A stretch of 64,000 nucleotides of DNA from CAYYNP01 sp964472545. Its GTDB lineage: Bacteria; Planctomycetota; Planctomycetia; Pirellulales; Thermoguttaceae. The notes beneath the pieces are model-generated. The model was not told the DNA's origin. It saw nothing but the letters and a program-made list of their open reading frames with translations, and searched no databases. The position numbers were made by a program, and so were the translations under genes. This document shows, one piece after another, positions 52,800 through 61,441 of the stretch. The stretch spans positions 1 through 64,000 of the forward strand of contig CAYYNP010000015.1 in assembly GCA_964472545.1 (NCBI GenBank), given 5' to 3'. Positions within the stretch are counted from its first letter, which is position 1, and every line of letters begins with the position of its first letter.

Positions 52800-54134
52800 A
52801 TGAACCGACGCACACTTCTGGGCCTGCTTGCTCTCTGTGCGGTTCTGCCAGCGGTCGCGCGGCCCGCCTTCGCGCAGCGGTTGGTGCGAATGCAGGCCGA
52901 AGGGTTGCCGCGGCTGACCGGGGTCACGCCGGATCATCGCTATCTGGTGGCCAACGACGTCCACGAGGTCCTGGTGTACGACCTGGCCACCGACCGCCTG
53001 GTGGCCCGTCACGATTGCGGGCGCCACGTGTTCGAACCGCACGGACTGTCCGGCCAAGGCGAGTGGATCGTTGGCGAGGCGTATCAGTTCCGCCATTTTC
53101 CTCGCGACCCGCCCGATCGGCGATCGGTCTACTACTGTTCGATCGACGACTGGATTGCCGGCCGACATCGCGAGGTGACCCGGACGGTCGACCTGACACC
53201 GGTCTTGCCGCTGGCCGCCGCACCGCGCTCGGACCCCCATTTCGCCCGCTACACTCGGGCGGTCCTCGATGTGGATGAGAAGCGGTTCGCCGTGCTGTTT
53301 CTGGTGAATCATCGTCCCACGAGCCGACAGGCGAAGGTGACCACCCACCTGGCCGTCATTTCGCGGTCCGACGGCCGCCTGCTGGCGGGCAGCCACTTGG
53401 CGAGCCGCCGCGTCCACCTCGGCCGGCGGGAGGGCGATTGGGTTTCGGCGATCGAGGTGCTCAAGGAGATCCACCCGCCGCGCCGAGAAATCCCCCGCGG
53501 GCAACCCGTGCCGAGATTCCATCACACGACCAACGTCCGCCGGATTCGCTTTCCGCTGGACGAAGGCCGGGAGGTCGACTTGGAGAAGGTCCAGTCCATT
53601 TCCGGGGCGGTGGTGGCCTTTTCCGGCAACGGGAAACACGTCTTCTCGATCCGCCCATACATGGCCCCGCCGCTGATCGTGAACCTCGATACGGGCGGAT
53701 TCCACGCACTGGACGATCTCTCGCCGATGCTCAACGACTATCGTGCCGGCTTCTCGCCCGACGGCCGCCTGTTGTCATTGACCGCGGGGCAGTCGGTGGT
53801 CGCCGACGGCAGGCTGCAGCCGATCGGCGGCAGGGAGTGGATCGCGATCTACGACACCGGCAGCGGACGTCGGCTCAAGAGAATTCCGTTAGACGCAGCC
53901 TATCTGACCGGCGTGGCCGGCTTCACCGACGACAATCGCTACCTCATCACCCGGATCATCGAGCCCGGTGGGCAATTCGGCAAGCTCGTCGGCTTCCAGC
54001 TTTGGGACCTTGCCGATACGCTTCAGCCGACTACCCCGCCAACAACTGCCGTTCCACCCGGCGAATGGCTTCGTCGACCGGCCAGTTGCTGTCGGCAAGT
54101 TGCAGCGGTTCGCCGGTGGCCATCCAGCCGTTGA
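52800..54134 (+). CDS. Exported beta-propeller-like hypothetical protein
   Basis: A 444-residue protein with a signal peptide (NRRTLLGLLALCAVLPAVA). The body looks like a WD40/YVTN-like propeller: GVTPDHRYLVANDVHEVLVYDLAT, AFSGNGKHVFSIRP, AGFSPDGRLLSLTAG and VAGFTDDNRYLITRI recur. No catalytic motif was seen. The ATG at 52800 starts the signal. Its last 104 bases overlap the end of dnaA on the other strand; the frame beyond about residue 405 (PTTPPTTAVPPGEWLRR) looks like non-homologous read-through, so the functional end may be earlier. Confidence 0.7.
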   Translation: MNRRTLLGLLALCAVLPAVARPAFAQRLVRMQAEGLPRLTGVTPDHRYLVANDVHEVLVYDLATDRLVARHDCGRHVFEPHGLSGQGEWIVGEAYQFRHFPRDPPDRRSVYYCSIDDWIAGRHREVTRTVDLTPVLPLAAAPRSDPHFARYTRAVLDVDEKRFAVLFLVNHRPTSRQAKVTTHLAVISRSDGRLLAGSHLASRRVHLGRREGDWVSAIEVLKEIHPPRREIPRGQPVPRFHHTTNVRRIRFPLDEGREVDLEKVQSISGAVVAFSGNGKHVFSIRPYMAPPLIVNLDTGGFHALDDLSPMLNDYRAGFSPDGRLLSLTAGQSVVADGRLQPIGGREWIAIYDTGSGRRLKRIPLDAAYLTGVAGFTDDNRYLITRIIEPGGQFGKLVGFQLWDLADTLQPTTPPTTAVPPGEWLRRPASCCRQVAAVRRWPSSR

Positions 54135-55548
54135 CGCGCTTCTGGGCCGAGATCACCGTGCTGTGGCTGCGGCGGCCGAAGAACTCGCCGATTTCGCTCA
54201 GCGCGGCCCGGGTGTGCTTCCGCGCCAGCCACATGGCCAGCATTCGTGGATGGGTCACGCGCTTCGACTTGCCGGCCGCGTGCAGACTGGCCGACTCCAA
54301 TCCGAAGGCGTCGCAGACGGCCTTCTCGATGTCGCCCAACCGCACCACCCGCACGCTCTGACGGATCGTCTCGGCCAATGCCTCCTCGGCCAGCGCGGGC
54401 GTGATCGGCCGCCGGAGCGCTTCGACCGTGGCCTGCAATCGGCAGACGGCCCCGGAGAGTTCCCGGGCGTGATTGGTCAGGTGCGAGGCGACGTACGCGC
54501 GCACCGGTTGCGGCAGGTCGATGCCCCGGCTGGCGGCCAACTGGGTGACGATCTGCAATCGGGCCGCGTAATCGGGCGGATCGATCGGACAGAGCATGCC
54601 GCTTTGCAGCCGGGTGATCAGTTCCGGGGCCAACTCGGTCAGTTCGCCGGGCGGGCGATCGGCCGCGAAGACCAACTGCCGCCCCTGACGCAAGAGCGTG
54701 TCGACCGTGTGCAGCAGCTCGACCTGCGTTGCCCGCTTGCCCGCCATGAATTGCAGGTCGTCGAGGATCAGCAGGCCCACCCCCCGGTACTTCCGCCGGA
54801 AGCTGGGCAGTCCGCCGCCGCGCAGGGCTTCGAGGAAGTAGGTCGTGAACTGTTCGGCAGAGAGATAAACGGCCGTCGTGTTGCGATGCGTCCGCCGGGC
54901 GGCCGACCAGATCCCCTCCAACAGGTGCGTCTTGCCCACGCTCGTCGGCCCGTGGATCAACAGTGGCGTCATCTCGCCGGGGGCGCGGGCGACCATTTCG
55001 GCCGAGGCCAAGGCCAGGCGGCTGCGATGGCTCATGCCGGGGACGAACGCGCCCAGCGAGGCGAATCGGCGCCGCGACGTTGGCCGATCGGCACCGGCCG
55101 GCCTCTTCCCGTCGCGGCCGTCGCGACCGGAAGTTCTTCGGGGGCGTTCGCCGGCCGCGTTTTCGGGGTGCTTGTCCGAGGCGTCGCTATTCTCCGCCGC
55201 CTGGGCCGTCTTGACACCCTCCGGCTTCGCGGGCGGCTTGGCATCGACGTGGAACTTGACCCTCGGCAGACGTCCCAACACTTCCTGGCAGGCGTCGTCG
55301 ATCTGCTGGCGGAAATTGCCGCGGATCCAATCGAGGAAGAACTGGCTGGGCACACCGAAGATCAGCGCACCGCCGTCGAACTCGACGCGGGTGTTTTCGC
55401 CGAACCAGAGCTCGAACCGTTCACGGCCGACGGCTTTCGCCAACGCCGCACGCAGAGCCGGCACGATGTCCGTATCGCAGGTGGTCACTTCCGATGCATC
55501 CCCGGCGCATACCTTTTTCCGATGCCCACCCGAACGGTGTGATCTCAT
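54031..55548 (-). CDS. dnaA: Chromosomal replication initiator DnaA
   Basis: A 505-residue DnaA with the usual four domains. The N-terminal domain I is about residues 25-90; the linker is long and charged (DASDKHPENAAGERPRRTSG). AAA+ motifs are the P-loop GPTSVGKTHLL and Walker B LLILDDLQFM. The C-terminal DNA-binding domain has HPRMLAMWLARKHTRAALSEIG and the signature RRSHSTVISAQKRV. It binds DnaA boxes and opens oriC. The start at 55548 is uncertain: a GTG about 20 codons in (55488) would fit TCDTDIVPALR as the N-terminus. dnaN is not adjacent; no DnaA-box cluster was seen nearby. Confidence 0.93.
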   Translation of the reverse strand: MRSHRSGGHRKKVCAGDASEVTTCDTDIVPALRAALAKAVGRERFELWFGENTRVEFDGGALIFGVPSQFFLDWIRGNFRQQIDDACQEVLGRLPRVKFHVDAKPPAKPEGVKTAQAAENSDASDKHPENAAGERPRRTSGRDGRDGKRPAGADRPTSRRRFASLGAFVPGMSHRSRLALASAEMVARAPGEMTPLLIHGPTSVGKTHLLEGIWSAARRTHRNTTAVYLSAEQFTTYFLEALRGGGLPSFRRKYRGVGLLILDDLQFMAGKRATQVELLHTVDTLLRQGRQLVFAADRPPGELTELAPELITRLQSGMLCPIDPPDYAARLQIVTQLAASRGIDLPQPVRAYVASHLTNHARELSGAVCRLQATVEALRRPITPALAEEALAETIRQSVRVVRLGDIEKAVCDAFGLESASLHAAGKSKRVTHPRMLAMWLARKHTRAALSEIGEFFGRRSHSTVISAQKRVNGWMATGEPLQLADSNWPVDEAIRRVERQLLAG

Positions 55549-55913
55549 CGCCCCGAAAGAAACGGGGCGAGATCGAAAAAAGGACGCACTGCTCGACGGC
55601 CCCGGCCGATGCGGTCGGTGGCCGTCTCGATTCCTGATTGTGTTGTACGAGTGGACTTGATTCTAGCGTTGCTAGCAGAGCTGTCAAACCTCTGTCGCGA
55701 AGACCGGCGCGAGAATTCGAGAATTCGCGGATTCCGCGGTCGCATGTTCGGAGGATTCGGCCCGTTCGGCGGACCTGCGGCGGCCAATTTTTCTGCACTG
55801 CGGCGTCGCGACGGCGTGGAGAAACTGTTCAGTGCCGCCCGTGCCGACCGGCGCGGACCGCGCGCGATTCTCGCGAGAACCTCGTGAAACACGGCACTAG
55901 AACCCCGCAGCGG
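55549..55913. other. Gap upstream of dnaA
   Basis: 365 bases between dnaA and the acetyltransferase gene, both on the minus strand, which must hold the dnaA promoter. I see no obvious DnaA-box cluster (TTATCCACA-like) and no oriC-like AT-rich stretch. Confidence 0.5.
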
Positions 55914-56849
55914 CTACTCGGTCTCGTGCTGGAAGACTCTCAAGTACGCCGTCCGGGTGTCCCAGGCCTCGAATCCGACGGCGGCGTACATCCGAATCCC
56001 CGGCTGGTTGGCCGCGTCAACCGCCAAGACGAGTCGTGGCCTGCCCGCCTGTCGGGTAAGCCACTGCGCCTGTCGGGCGATCTCAATCCCCCAACCTTGA
56101 CCTCGCGACGAGGTGACCACGCCCATGTAGACCAGCTCGATGTTCTCGTGCGGCGGATGGTCGGCCAGCAGCAAACAGCCGACGTCTTCGCCGCCGTGCC
56201 GCACGATCAGCCACCGACTCGCCTCGAACGAGCCGGTGGCCCGATAGCCGGCCACCACGCCCTCGGTATCGCGGACACCGTTGAGTTGTGGGCAGTCGAG
56301 TGTTTCTTGGTAGGTGGCCTCGACCACGCGCAGCAAACGGCCGTGCGCGGCCGGCGTGTACGGCTCGAATTGTAGCGGAGATTGCGGAGGTCGCGTGGGA
56401 AAACAGCCCTCCTCGGCCACCAAATAGAGTAGTTCCCCGAGCTGCCCGAAGCCGGCTGCCGTCCAAGTCGACGCCGGGGGGGGATCCCCGGGAGGCAAGA
56501 GGGCCTGGGCAACGCGAACGTCTTGCTGCTGAAGCCAATCGGCGGCAGCCGACAGCAGCCCAGCGCCCGTCGATGCCGGTTCGCCGGTGACCAGCCGAGG
56601 CGGCCAAACCTGGGCCGCTCTGCCGGGGTGGAGTTGAGACAGCACCACCCCCACCAGACGGCCGCCCCGATCGGCGATCAGCAGTCCCTCCGAGGCAATC
56701 TCATCGGCATCAAAGGCCGCGCAAAGCAGATCGAGTTGATCGCAACGCTCGTCCGGTGGCAGACGCTCCAGCAACATCGAGAGGGCATGTCGCTGCCTCT
56801 CGGGAGGGGGTCGGCCGATCTGCGGGGGGTGCTCAGCGGGTTGGTTCAT
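55914..56849 (-). CDS. GNAT-family acetyltransferase
   Basis: A 311-residue protein. The C-terminal GNAT domain (about residues 160-305) has the acetyl-CoA loop VTSSRGQGWGIEIARQAQWL (the Q/RxxGxG/A pattern) and LAVDAANQPGIRMYAAVGFEAWD, typical of the beta-alpha end of the fold. The N-terminal half is a second, weaker GNAT-like domain (GLLIADRGGRLVGVVLSQLHPG). It transfers an acetyl group from acetyl-CoA to an unknown acceptor. Starts at 56849 (MNQPAEH) and 56861 are both possible; neither has a clear ribosome site. Confidence 0.82.
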   Translation of the reverse strand: MNQPAEHPPQIGRPPPERQRHALSMLLERLPPDERCDQLDLLCAAFDADEIASEGLLIADRGGRLVGVVLSQLHPGRAAQVWPPRLVTGEPASTGAGLLSAAADWLQQQDVRVAQALLPPGDPPPASTWTAAGFGQLGELLYLVAEEGCFPTRPPQSPLQFEPYTPAAHGRLLRVVEATYQETLDCPQLNGVRDTEGVVAGYRATGSFEASRWLIVRHGGEDVGCLLLADHPPHENIELVYMGVVTSSRGQGWGIEIARQAQWLTRQAGRPRLVLAVDAANQPGIRMYAAVGFEAWDTRTAYLRVFQHETE

Positions 56850-57037
56850 AGTCGCCAGCATAGACGAATTCCGGCCGTCCGTTTAGCGCGATTGCGAGGA
56901 ATCGGCTGCCCCCTTTCCCCCGGCCCGGTAAATCTGCTATATTAGTGTGTTTCGCCGCAAGAAGGGTGGGTATCGTTGCGGGTACGCCATGGTCGCCGTT
57001 GTGGCCCGCATTTTCCGTACAAACGAGGGAGGAACGC

Positions 57038-57124
57038 GTGGGAACGAAGAAATCGGGCAAAGGTCGGCGCAAGGTAGGTCGCAAGAAACGCCGCATGCGT
57101 TCTAAGATCCGCCATCGCAAGTAG
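57038..57124 (+). CDS. 28-residue basic peptide, possible ribosome-associated protein
   Basis: A very short gene that reads GTG then 27 codons (MGTKKSGKGRRKVGRKKRRM, ending SKIRHRK). The protein has 16 Lys/Arg and no acidic residue. A strong ribosome site, gagggagga at 57026-57034, ends four bases before the GTG. The composition resembles small AURKAIP1/COX24-type (bS22) ribosomal proteins or bTHX, but similarity is by composition, not proven. TATATT at 56938-56943 could be a -10 box. The gene stands alone between the acetyltransferase and the HDOD gene. Confidence 0.7.
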   Translation: MGTKKSGKGRRKVGRKKRRMRSKIRHRK

Positions 57125-57412
57125 TCGTTGGGCTTCGCCGCGCGAAGTTCCGACGACTCGAATTCTCGTGCGCCTTTCGCAGCCGCCACGGCCGTTGATC
57201 GCGTTGGGCAACCCCGCAAGTGCTTTTCTGGTGCACGGCGCTCGCTCCCGGCGTCTTTGACACGGCCTTGATTCGTTGGCCGCCGCCGTCCGGCGCGCCG
57301 TCGATCGTCTCACTTTGGGCCGGATTTGAGCTATCTTTGTATTGGACCCGGTGCGCGCTCCGTGTGCCGCCGATGTGCCCTTCGCTTGGCCCGGAGACGA
57401 TCGACGAGTTTC

Positions 57413-59128
57413 ATGAGCACCTCGACCGCCGCCGCGCGCTTCCCTCTCGGCCGGATCACGCAGTTGTACAGCCTGCCCGCCGTGGCCATGGAAGTGCTGC
57501 AACTGACCGCCGACCCCCAGGTCGATACGCGGGCCTTGAAGGACTGCATCGAGCGAGACCCTGCCCTGACCGGCAAGATCTTGCGGGTTGTCAACAGCTC
57601 GCTCTTCGGGCTGCACGGAACGGTGTCCGATCTCAACCAGGCGTTGACCCTGCTAGGATGCAAGCCGCTGAAGTTGCTGGTACTGGGGTTCAGCCTGCCG
57701 ACACGGCTGTTCGACGGCATTGAGGCGGATACCCTCGGACAATACTGGCGGCGTACGCTGATCAAGGCGGTGGCCGGACGCGAACTCGGCGAATCGCTGT
57801 TCCTGGTGCCCGGCGACGAGGCGTTCATCGCAGGGCTCTTGCAGGACCTCGGCGTATTGCTGCTGATCCAGGAGTTGGGCGAGCCGTACGCGAAGTTCCT
57901 CAGGAGCGTGACCACCGGCGGCAAGGACCTCGAATCGCTGGAAATCGACGCCATGGGATTCGAGCACACGGCCCTGACGGCGGAACTCCTCTCTCGCTGG
58001 GGGCTGCCGGAAACGCTCGTTGAGGCCGTGGCCTGGCAGGCCGCCCACCGCGATCGGCCGGTGCCTCCGTGGAAGCAACCGATGCTGCCGCAGATCCTCC
58101 ACCTGGCCGAACTGCTTGCCCGGCTGTTGGCAGACAATCGGCCCGAAGCGCTGTCGGCGCTATTGGCCGCCTGTCGCAAGCGCGAGGGTTTCTCTGAAGC
58201 CAAGCTCGAGGCGCTCGTCGAGCGGCTCTCCGACAAGGTGGCCCAACTGGCCGACGTGCTCAACCTGACGTTGCCCGAGGGCCGCGATTGTAGCGATCTG
58301 CTGATTCAGGCGCACGGGCAACTGGCGTTCGTGGCGGCCGAGGCCGCCAGCGAAATGGCCGGTGAGATGGCCGGCGGCCGCAGCAGCTCCTTTGAGACGC
58401 CGCAAGACGACTCGATATGCGCCGATCTGGCCGGATTGGCCAAGGCGTTGGCCGAGGCGTCGCATCGAACGACGGCACCCGACGAACCGACGTCCCCAGG
58501 CAGTGGACCCGCGGAGCATCTTGCACCGGACCGGAGCCCGTTCGCTTCGCCACACCCTCAGGCCGACGTTTCGCCGTCGACGCCGCCCCTATCGACGCCA
58601 CCCCTATCGACGCCGCCGCGACCGACGGGCGGTGCCGCGATGTCAACGCTCGAAGCCGATCCCGGAATGCTGGGTCGGCTCACGTCGGCGGTGGCCGCCT
58701 GCCGTCAGGCCCGCTGCCCGTTGAGCCTGCTGATGGTCCAACTCGACGGAGCCGACGAACTGGTGCTCCATCGCGGCGTGGAAGGATTCGCGCGTTTCCG
58801 GCAGGCTTTGCAGGCGCTTTGCCAAGACGTGGACCATCCCGGCGCGGTCTGTGTTGCCTACGGAAATGCCGGCTTCGCGGTAATCCTGCCGGATTGCGAA
58901 CGGCGTGCGGCCATCCGGACCGGCAATCTGCTCGTCGAGCAGGCCGGCAGCCTCACGCCCGACGACGATCCGACCACCCCCGGCGTCGGCCTCTGCGTCG
59001 GCGTGGCAACGGTCTCCCTGCCGCCGCGGAACTTCCCCGCCGCCGATCTGCTCACCGCCGCCGAACGCTGCCTCTACGGCTCGGCCGCCTCCGGCGGTGG
59101 CGTGGTGAAGAGTATCGAGATCTATTAG
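57413..59128 (+). CDS. HDOD-domain protein with degenerate GGDEF domain
   Basis: A 571-residue signalling protein. Residues 20-280 are an HDOD domain: SSLFGLHGTVSDLNQALTLLG, then FIAGLLQDLGVLLLIQEL, the remains of an HD-like fold without the catalytic His-Asp pair, and LLSRWGLPETLVEAVAWQ. A Pro/Ser-rich linker with TPPLSTPPLSTPPRPT follows. Residues 415-571 have the outline of a GGDEF domain (PLSLLMVQLDGADELVLHRG, ending AAERCLYGSAASGGGVV), but the signature is reduced to GNAGF, so cyclic-di-GMP synthesis is unlikely. It may be a c-di-GMP or partner-binding regulator. The ATG at 57413 precedes the HDOD start. Confidence 0.82.
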   Translation: MSTSTAAARFPLGRITQLYSLPAVAMEVLQLTADPQVDTRALKDCIERDPALTGKILRVVNSSLFGLHGTVSDLNQALTLLGCKPLKLLVLGFSLPTRLFDGIEADTLGQYWRRTLIKAVAGRELGESLFLVPGDEAFIAGLLQDLGVLLLIQELGEPYAKFLRSVTTGGKDLESLEIDAMGFEHTALTAELLSRWGLPETLVEAVAWQAAHRDRPVPPWKQPMLPQILHLAELLARLLADNRPEALSALLAACRKREGFSEAKLEALVERLSDKVAQLADVLNLTLPEGRDCSDLLIQAHGQLAFVAAEAASEMAGEMAGGRSSSFETPQDDSICADLAGLAKALAEASHRTTAPDEPTSPGSGPAEHLAPDRSPFASPHPQADVSPSTPPLSTPPLSTPPRPTGGAAMSTLEADPGMLGRLTSAVAACRQARCPLSLLMVQLDGADELVLHRGVEGFARFRQALQALCQDVDHPGAVCVAYGNAGFAVILPDCERRAAIRTGNLLVEQAGSLTPDDDPTTPGVGLCVGVATVSLPPRNFPAADLLTAAERCLYGSAASGGGVVKSIEIY

Positions 59129-59259
59129 TGGCAGCACAAATTGGCGCTGCTTGCCTCACGGCGACTGACCCATCTGGCCACCATTCGGCCGTCGCGTGAG
59201 CAGCGTTCGAACAGCGCGCACTTCACCAACGAGTTCATGACGCGGGTGAAAGTGGAGTT

Positions 59260-59799
59260 CTATCCGTGATCCCAGCCCAGCATGCGTTCGGCTTCCGGCG
59301 GCGCACCATCCGCCAGCCACTGAATCACGTGTTCTTCGGGTTTGTCGGGATTCACCCAGACGATGGACTTCAGTTCGCTGATCGTCGCCGATGCATTGCG
59401 AAAAGGCCGTCTCACCTTCTCATCACACGAGGCTACAGTTCGATCCGTTGCCCTGGCGGCTTCAATCAGGCGCAGATCCTTGGCGATCACCTCACCCTGA
59501 TTCTCCGTGCATAGTAGCTGTTCCAGCTTCCGGGCCAGGATTTCGTCTGGAGCAAGATTGATCGCCACGACCCGTTTTCTGGCATACATGCGTCGCCGCC
59601 ATTTCATCGCGAAGCGCGATTGGTGTGTGAACCATTCGTCGCTGATGTCCTCCGTCATCACAAGTTTGTGGTTGTATTGCAGTACGGCCTCCAAGAACGC
59701 CCGGCAATTCCTGGCCGTTGGATGAACCGCGTCCTCGCCCCCTGATGAGCAAGCCACGTCGGCGTCAATCACGAGTCGTCGCGAAGGCTTCTGGGGCAT
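59260..59799 (-). CDS. PIN-like nuclease, partner of the upstream ATPase
   Basis: A 179-residue protein. Features match a PIN-like fold: LVIDADVA near the N-terminus with the first Asp, VMTEDISDEW, then AKDLRLIEAARATDRTVASCDEKV with further acidic residues. PIN-like proteins usually cut RNA or DNA. The ATG at 59799 sits one base past the ATPase stop, so both are made from one mRNA. The longer open frame upstream is inside the ATPase gene. It is inferred, not shown, that the pair acts together. Confidence 0.75.
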   Translation of the reverse strand: MPQKPSRRLVIDADVACSSGGEDAVHPTARNCRAFLEAVLQYNHKLVMTEDISDEWFTHQSRFAMKWRRRMYARKRVVAINLAPDEILARKLEQLLCTENQGEVIAKDLRLIEAARATDRTVASCDEKVRRPFRNASATISELKSIVWVNPDKPEEHVIQWLADGAPPEAERMLGWDHG

Positions 59800-59800
59800 T

Positions 59801-61297
59801 TCACTTCTTGAACAGCCGGGCTTCGGCGGCGCTGAGGTAACGATTCTCGATCTCGGCTTCGACGTCGGCAAAGTCCTCAGGCCACGGACCAAACGCGCCG
59901 GCCTCGTCCAACTCGGCGCTGTCGATGGTCGTCGTGCCGTCCGCTTCGGAGCGAGTGAACCAGTGGAGAATCACGTCTTCTGTCGGCAAGGTGCCTTCGG
60001 CCACAAGGGCTTGTACGGCCAGCAACAGCAACGGACTGTGCGTCTCGCAGACGATGCGCACGCCGCGCTTTACCGCCCTGGCCAGAACCTGAGCCATGGC
60101 GACTTGTGCGCGGGGATGGAGGTGAATTTCCGGTTGTTCGATGTAAACCAAGTTGTTCGGACCCGCGGCGTGGAGGGCCACAATCACCGGCAGTACCTGG
60201 GAAACACCGATGCCGACATCGGCGATGCTTACCAGATCCCGAGCGCCGCCTTTGCGTGATTGCGGAAGCCGTCCAACTCGAATCTCCACTTCTGCGTCGC
60301 TAACTCGCTTCGCTTTCACACTCCAGGTCAGGCCGAGGGTCGCTACGTCCGTATTCAAACCTTCGAGCTTATGCCTGCTGGCCTCATCTTGCCAACGGGA
60401 GATGATGCTGGCCACATAGTCCTGAAAGACACCGGGGAATGAGGTGGAAGCGTTGCTCGCGGGGTAGGTTCTCTTTGGATTTCCCCGCAACCCGGGCAGA
60501 TGAATCAGTTCGCGGAGCACGTTTTGCGCCAGATGCCTAACAATCGCATCCGGGGACACGGCAGAAAACACTGTTGGAAAGAAGATGTCGGAAAGCCGCC
60601 TTGCTTTGAAGCGTACCGGATCCTCTTGCGGCAAGGACTGTACGCCGGTAACACGTACTGCGAGCGTCAGGAAGCACCGCTCTGGGGCAACCTCGAAGTA
60701 GAGCTTACCGCTCTTGCTCAGGATTCCCTCCAATAGTCCGTCCCTTCGCTGTTTTGTCCCGTGCAGCGATTGCGGCGACTCGACCATTCGCACGAGTTGT
60801 TGCGCCACTTCATCCGTTGACATCCCGGGCTTCAGCGTGAGTTGCTTGTCCTTCCAGGTTACGATCGTCTTCGGTATCTCGAAACCGCACTTCTCTCCCC
60901 TCTGGAAGTAGGCGGCAACCTTCCAGTCCTGGTCAACGTCAAGTACTACGTGAAAACCGGTGCCATGCTTGCCGTCAGGCGTTCGCGACAGAAGCTGTTC
61001 GACAGCGGTGAAGTGGACGTTCGGACCGTCGAGTTTCAGCGCGCCCGGGTCGTATGGCGCGTCCAGCGTCTGCTTCATCAGCAGCAGCGGCTGCATGATG
61101 CTCGACTTGCCGGAACTGTTGGCGCCAGCGAGGATTGTCAGAGGCCGGAGTTCGATGCACTGCTCGTCGCGGATGGACTTGTATCCTCCGACAGCGAGGC
61201 TAGTAAGATGCGCGGATTCCGGCTGCGCAGACGACTCCACCGTAGTGCCGGAAGCGGAATCGGCCAATTCGTTCTTCTTGTCTGATTCGGCGGCCAT
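59801..61297 (-). CDS. AAA/ABC-type ATPase (DUF3696-like C-terminus)
   Basis: A 498-residue protein of the SMC/OLD-like AAA ATPase group. The P-loop is LAGANSSGKSSIMQPL. ADVGIGVSQVLPV is the signature-like helix, IEQPEIHLHPRAQVAMAQVL contains Walker B and CETHSPLLL the His switch. The C-terminus (LHWFTRSEADGTTTI, then AFGPWPEDFAD) resembles DUF3696. This group is common in defence and mobile-element modules. The ATG at 61297 follows gggaggcctcc. It lies directly before the PIN-like gene, with a 1-base gap. No TOPRIM or transposase is attached. Confidence 0.85.
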   Translation of the reverse strand: MAAESDKKNELADSASGTTVESSAQPESAHLTSLAVGGYKSIRDEQCIELRPLTILAGANSSGKSSIMQPLLLMKQTLDAPYDPGALKLDGPNVHFTAVEQLLSRTPDGKHGTGFHVVLDVDQDWKVAAYFQRGEKCGFEIPKTIVTWKDKQLTLKPGMSTDEVAQQLVRMVESPQSLHGTKQRRDGLLEGILSKSGKLYFEVAPERCFLTLAVRVTGVQSLPQEDPVRFKARRLSDIFFPTVFSAVSPDAIVRHLAQNVLRELIHLPGLRGNPKRTYPASNASTSFPGVFQDYVASIISRWQDEASRHKLEGLNTDVATLGLTWSVKAKRVSDAEVEIRVGRLPQSRKGGARDLVSIADVGIGVSQVLPVIVALHAAGPNNLVYIEQPEIHLHPRAQVAMAQVLARAVKRGVRIVCETHSPLLLLAVQALVAEGTLPTEDVILHWFTRSEADGTTTIDSAELDEAGAFGPWPEDFADVEAEIENRYLSAAEARLFKK

Positions 61298-61441
61298 GGA
61301 GGCCTCCCATAACGTTAGCCACGTCGAGAACGTTGAGCGTGCATCAAACCACAGTCTGTTGCGGCTCGACCATTCTGTCAAGGCCATTCGCTGCCATGCC
61401 TGACTTTCTGGCACGGTGACGCTACGTGTCTACCGCTGTCA

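Noticed and set aside
59129..59259. Possible remnant reading SAHFTNEFMTRVK before the ATPase/PIN unit
   Set aside because: A vague resemblance to several protein families, too short to assign and with no start.
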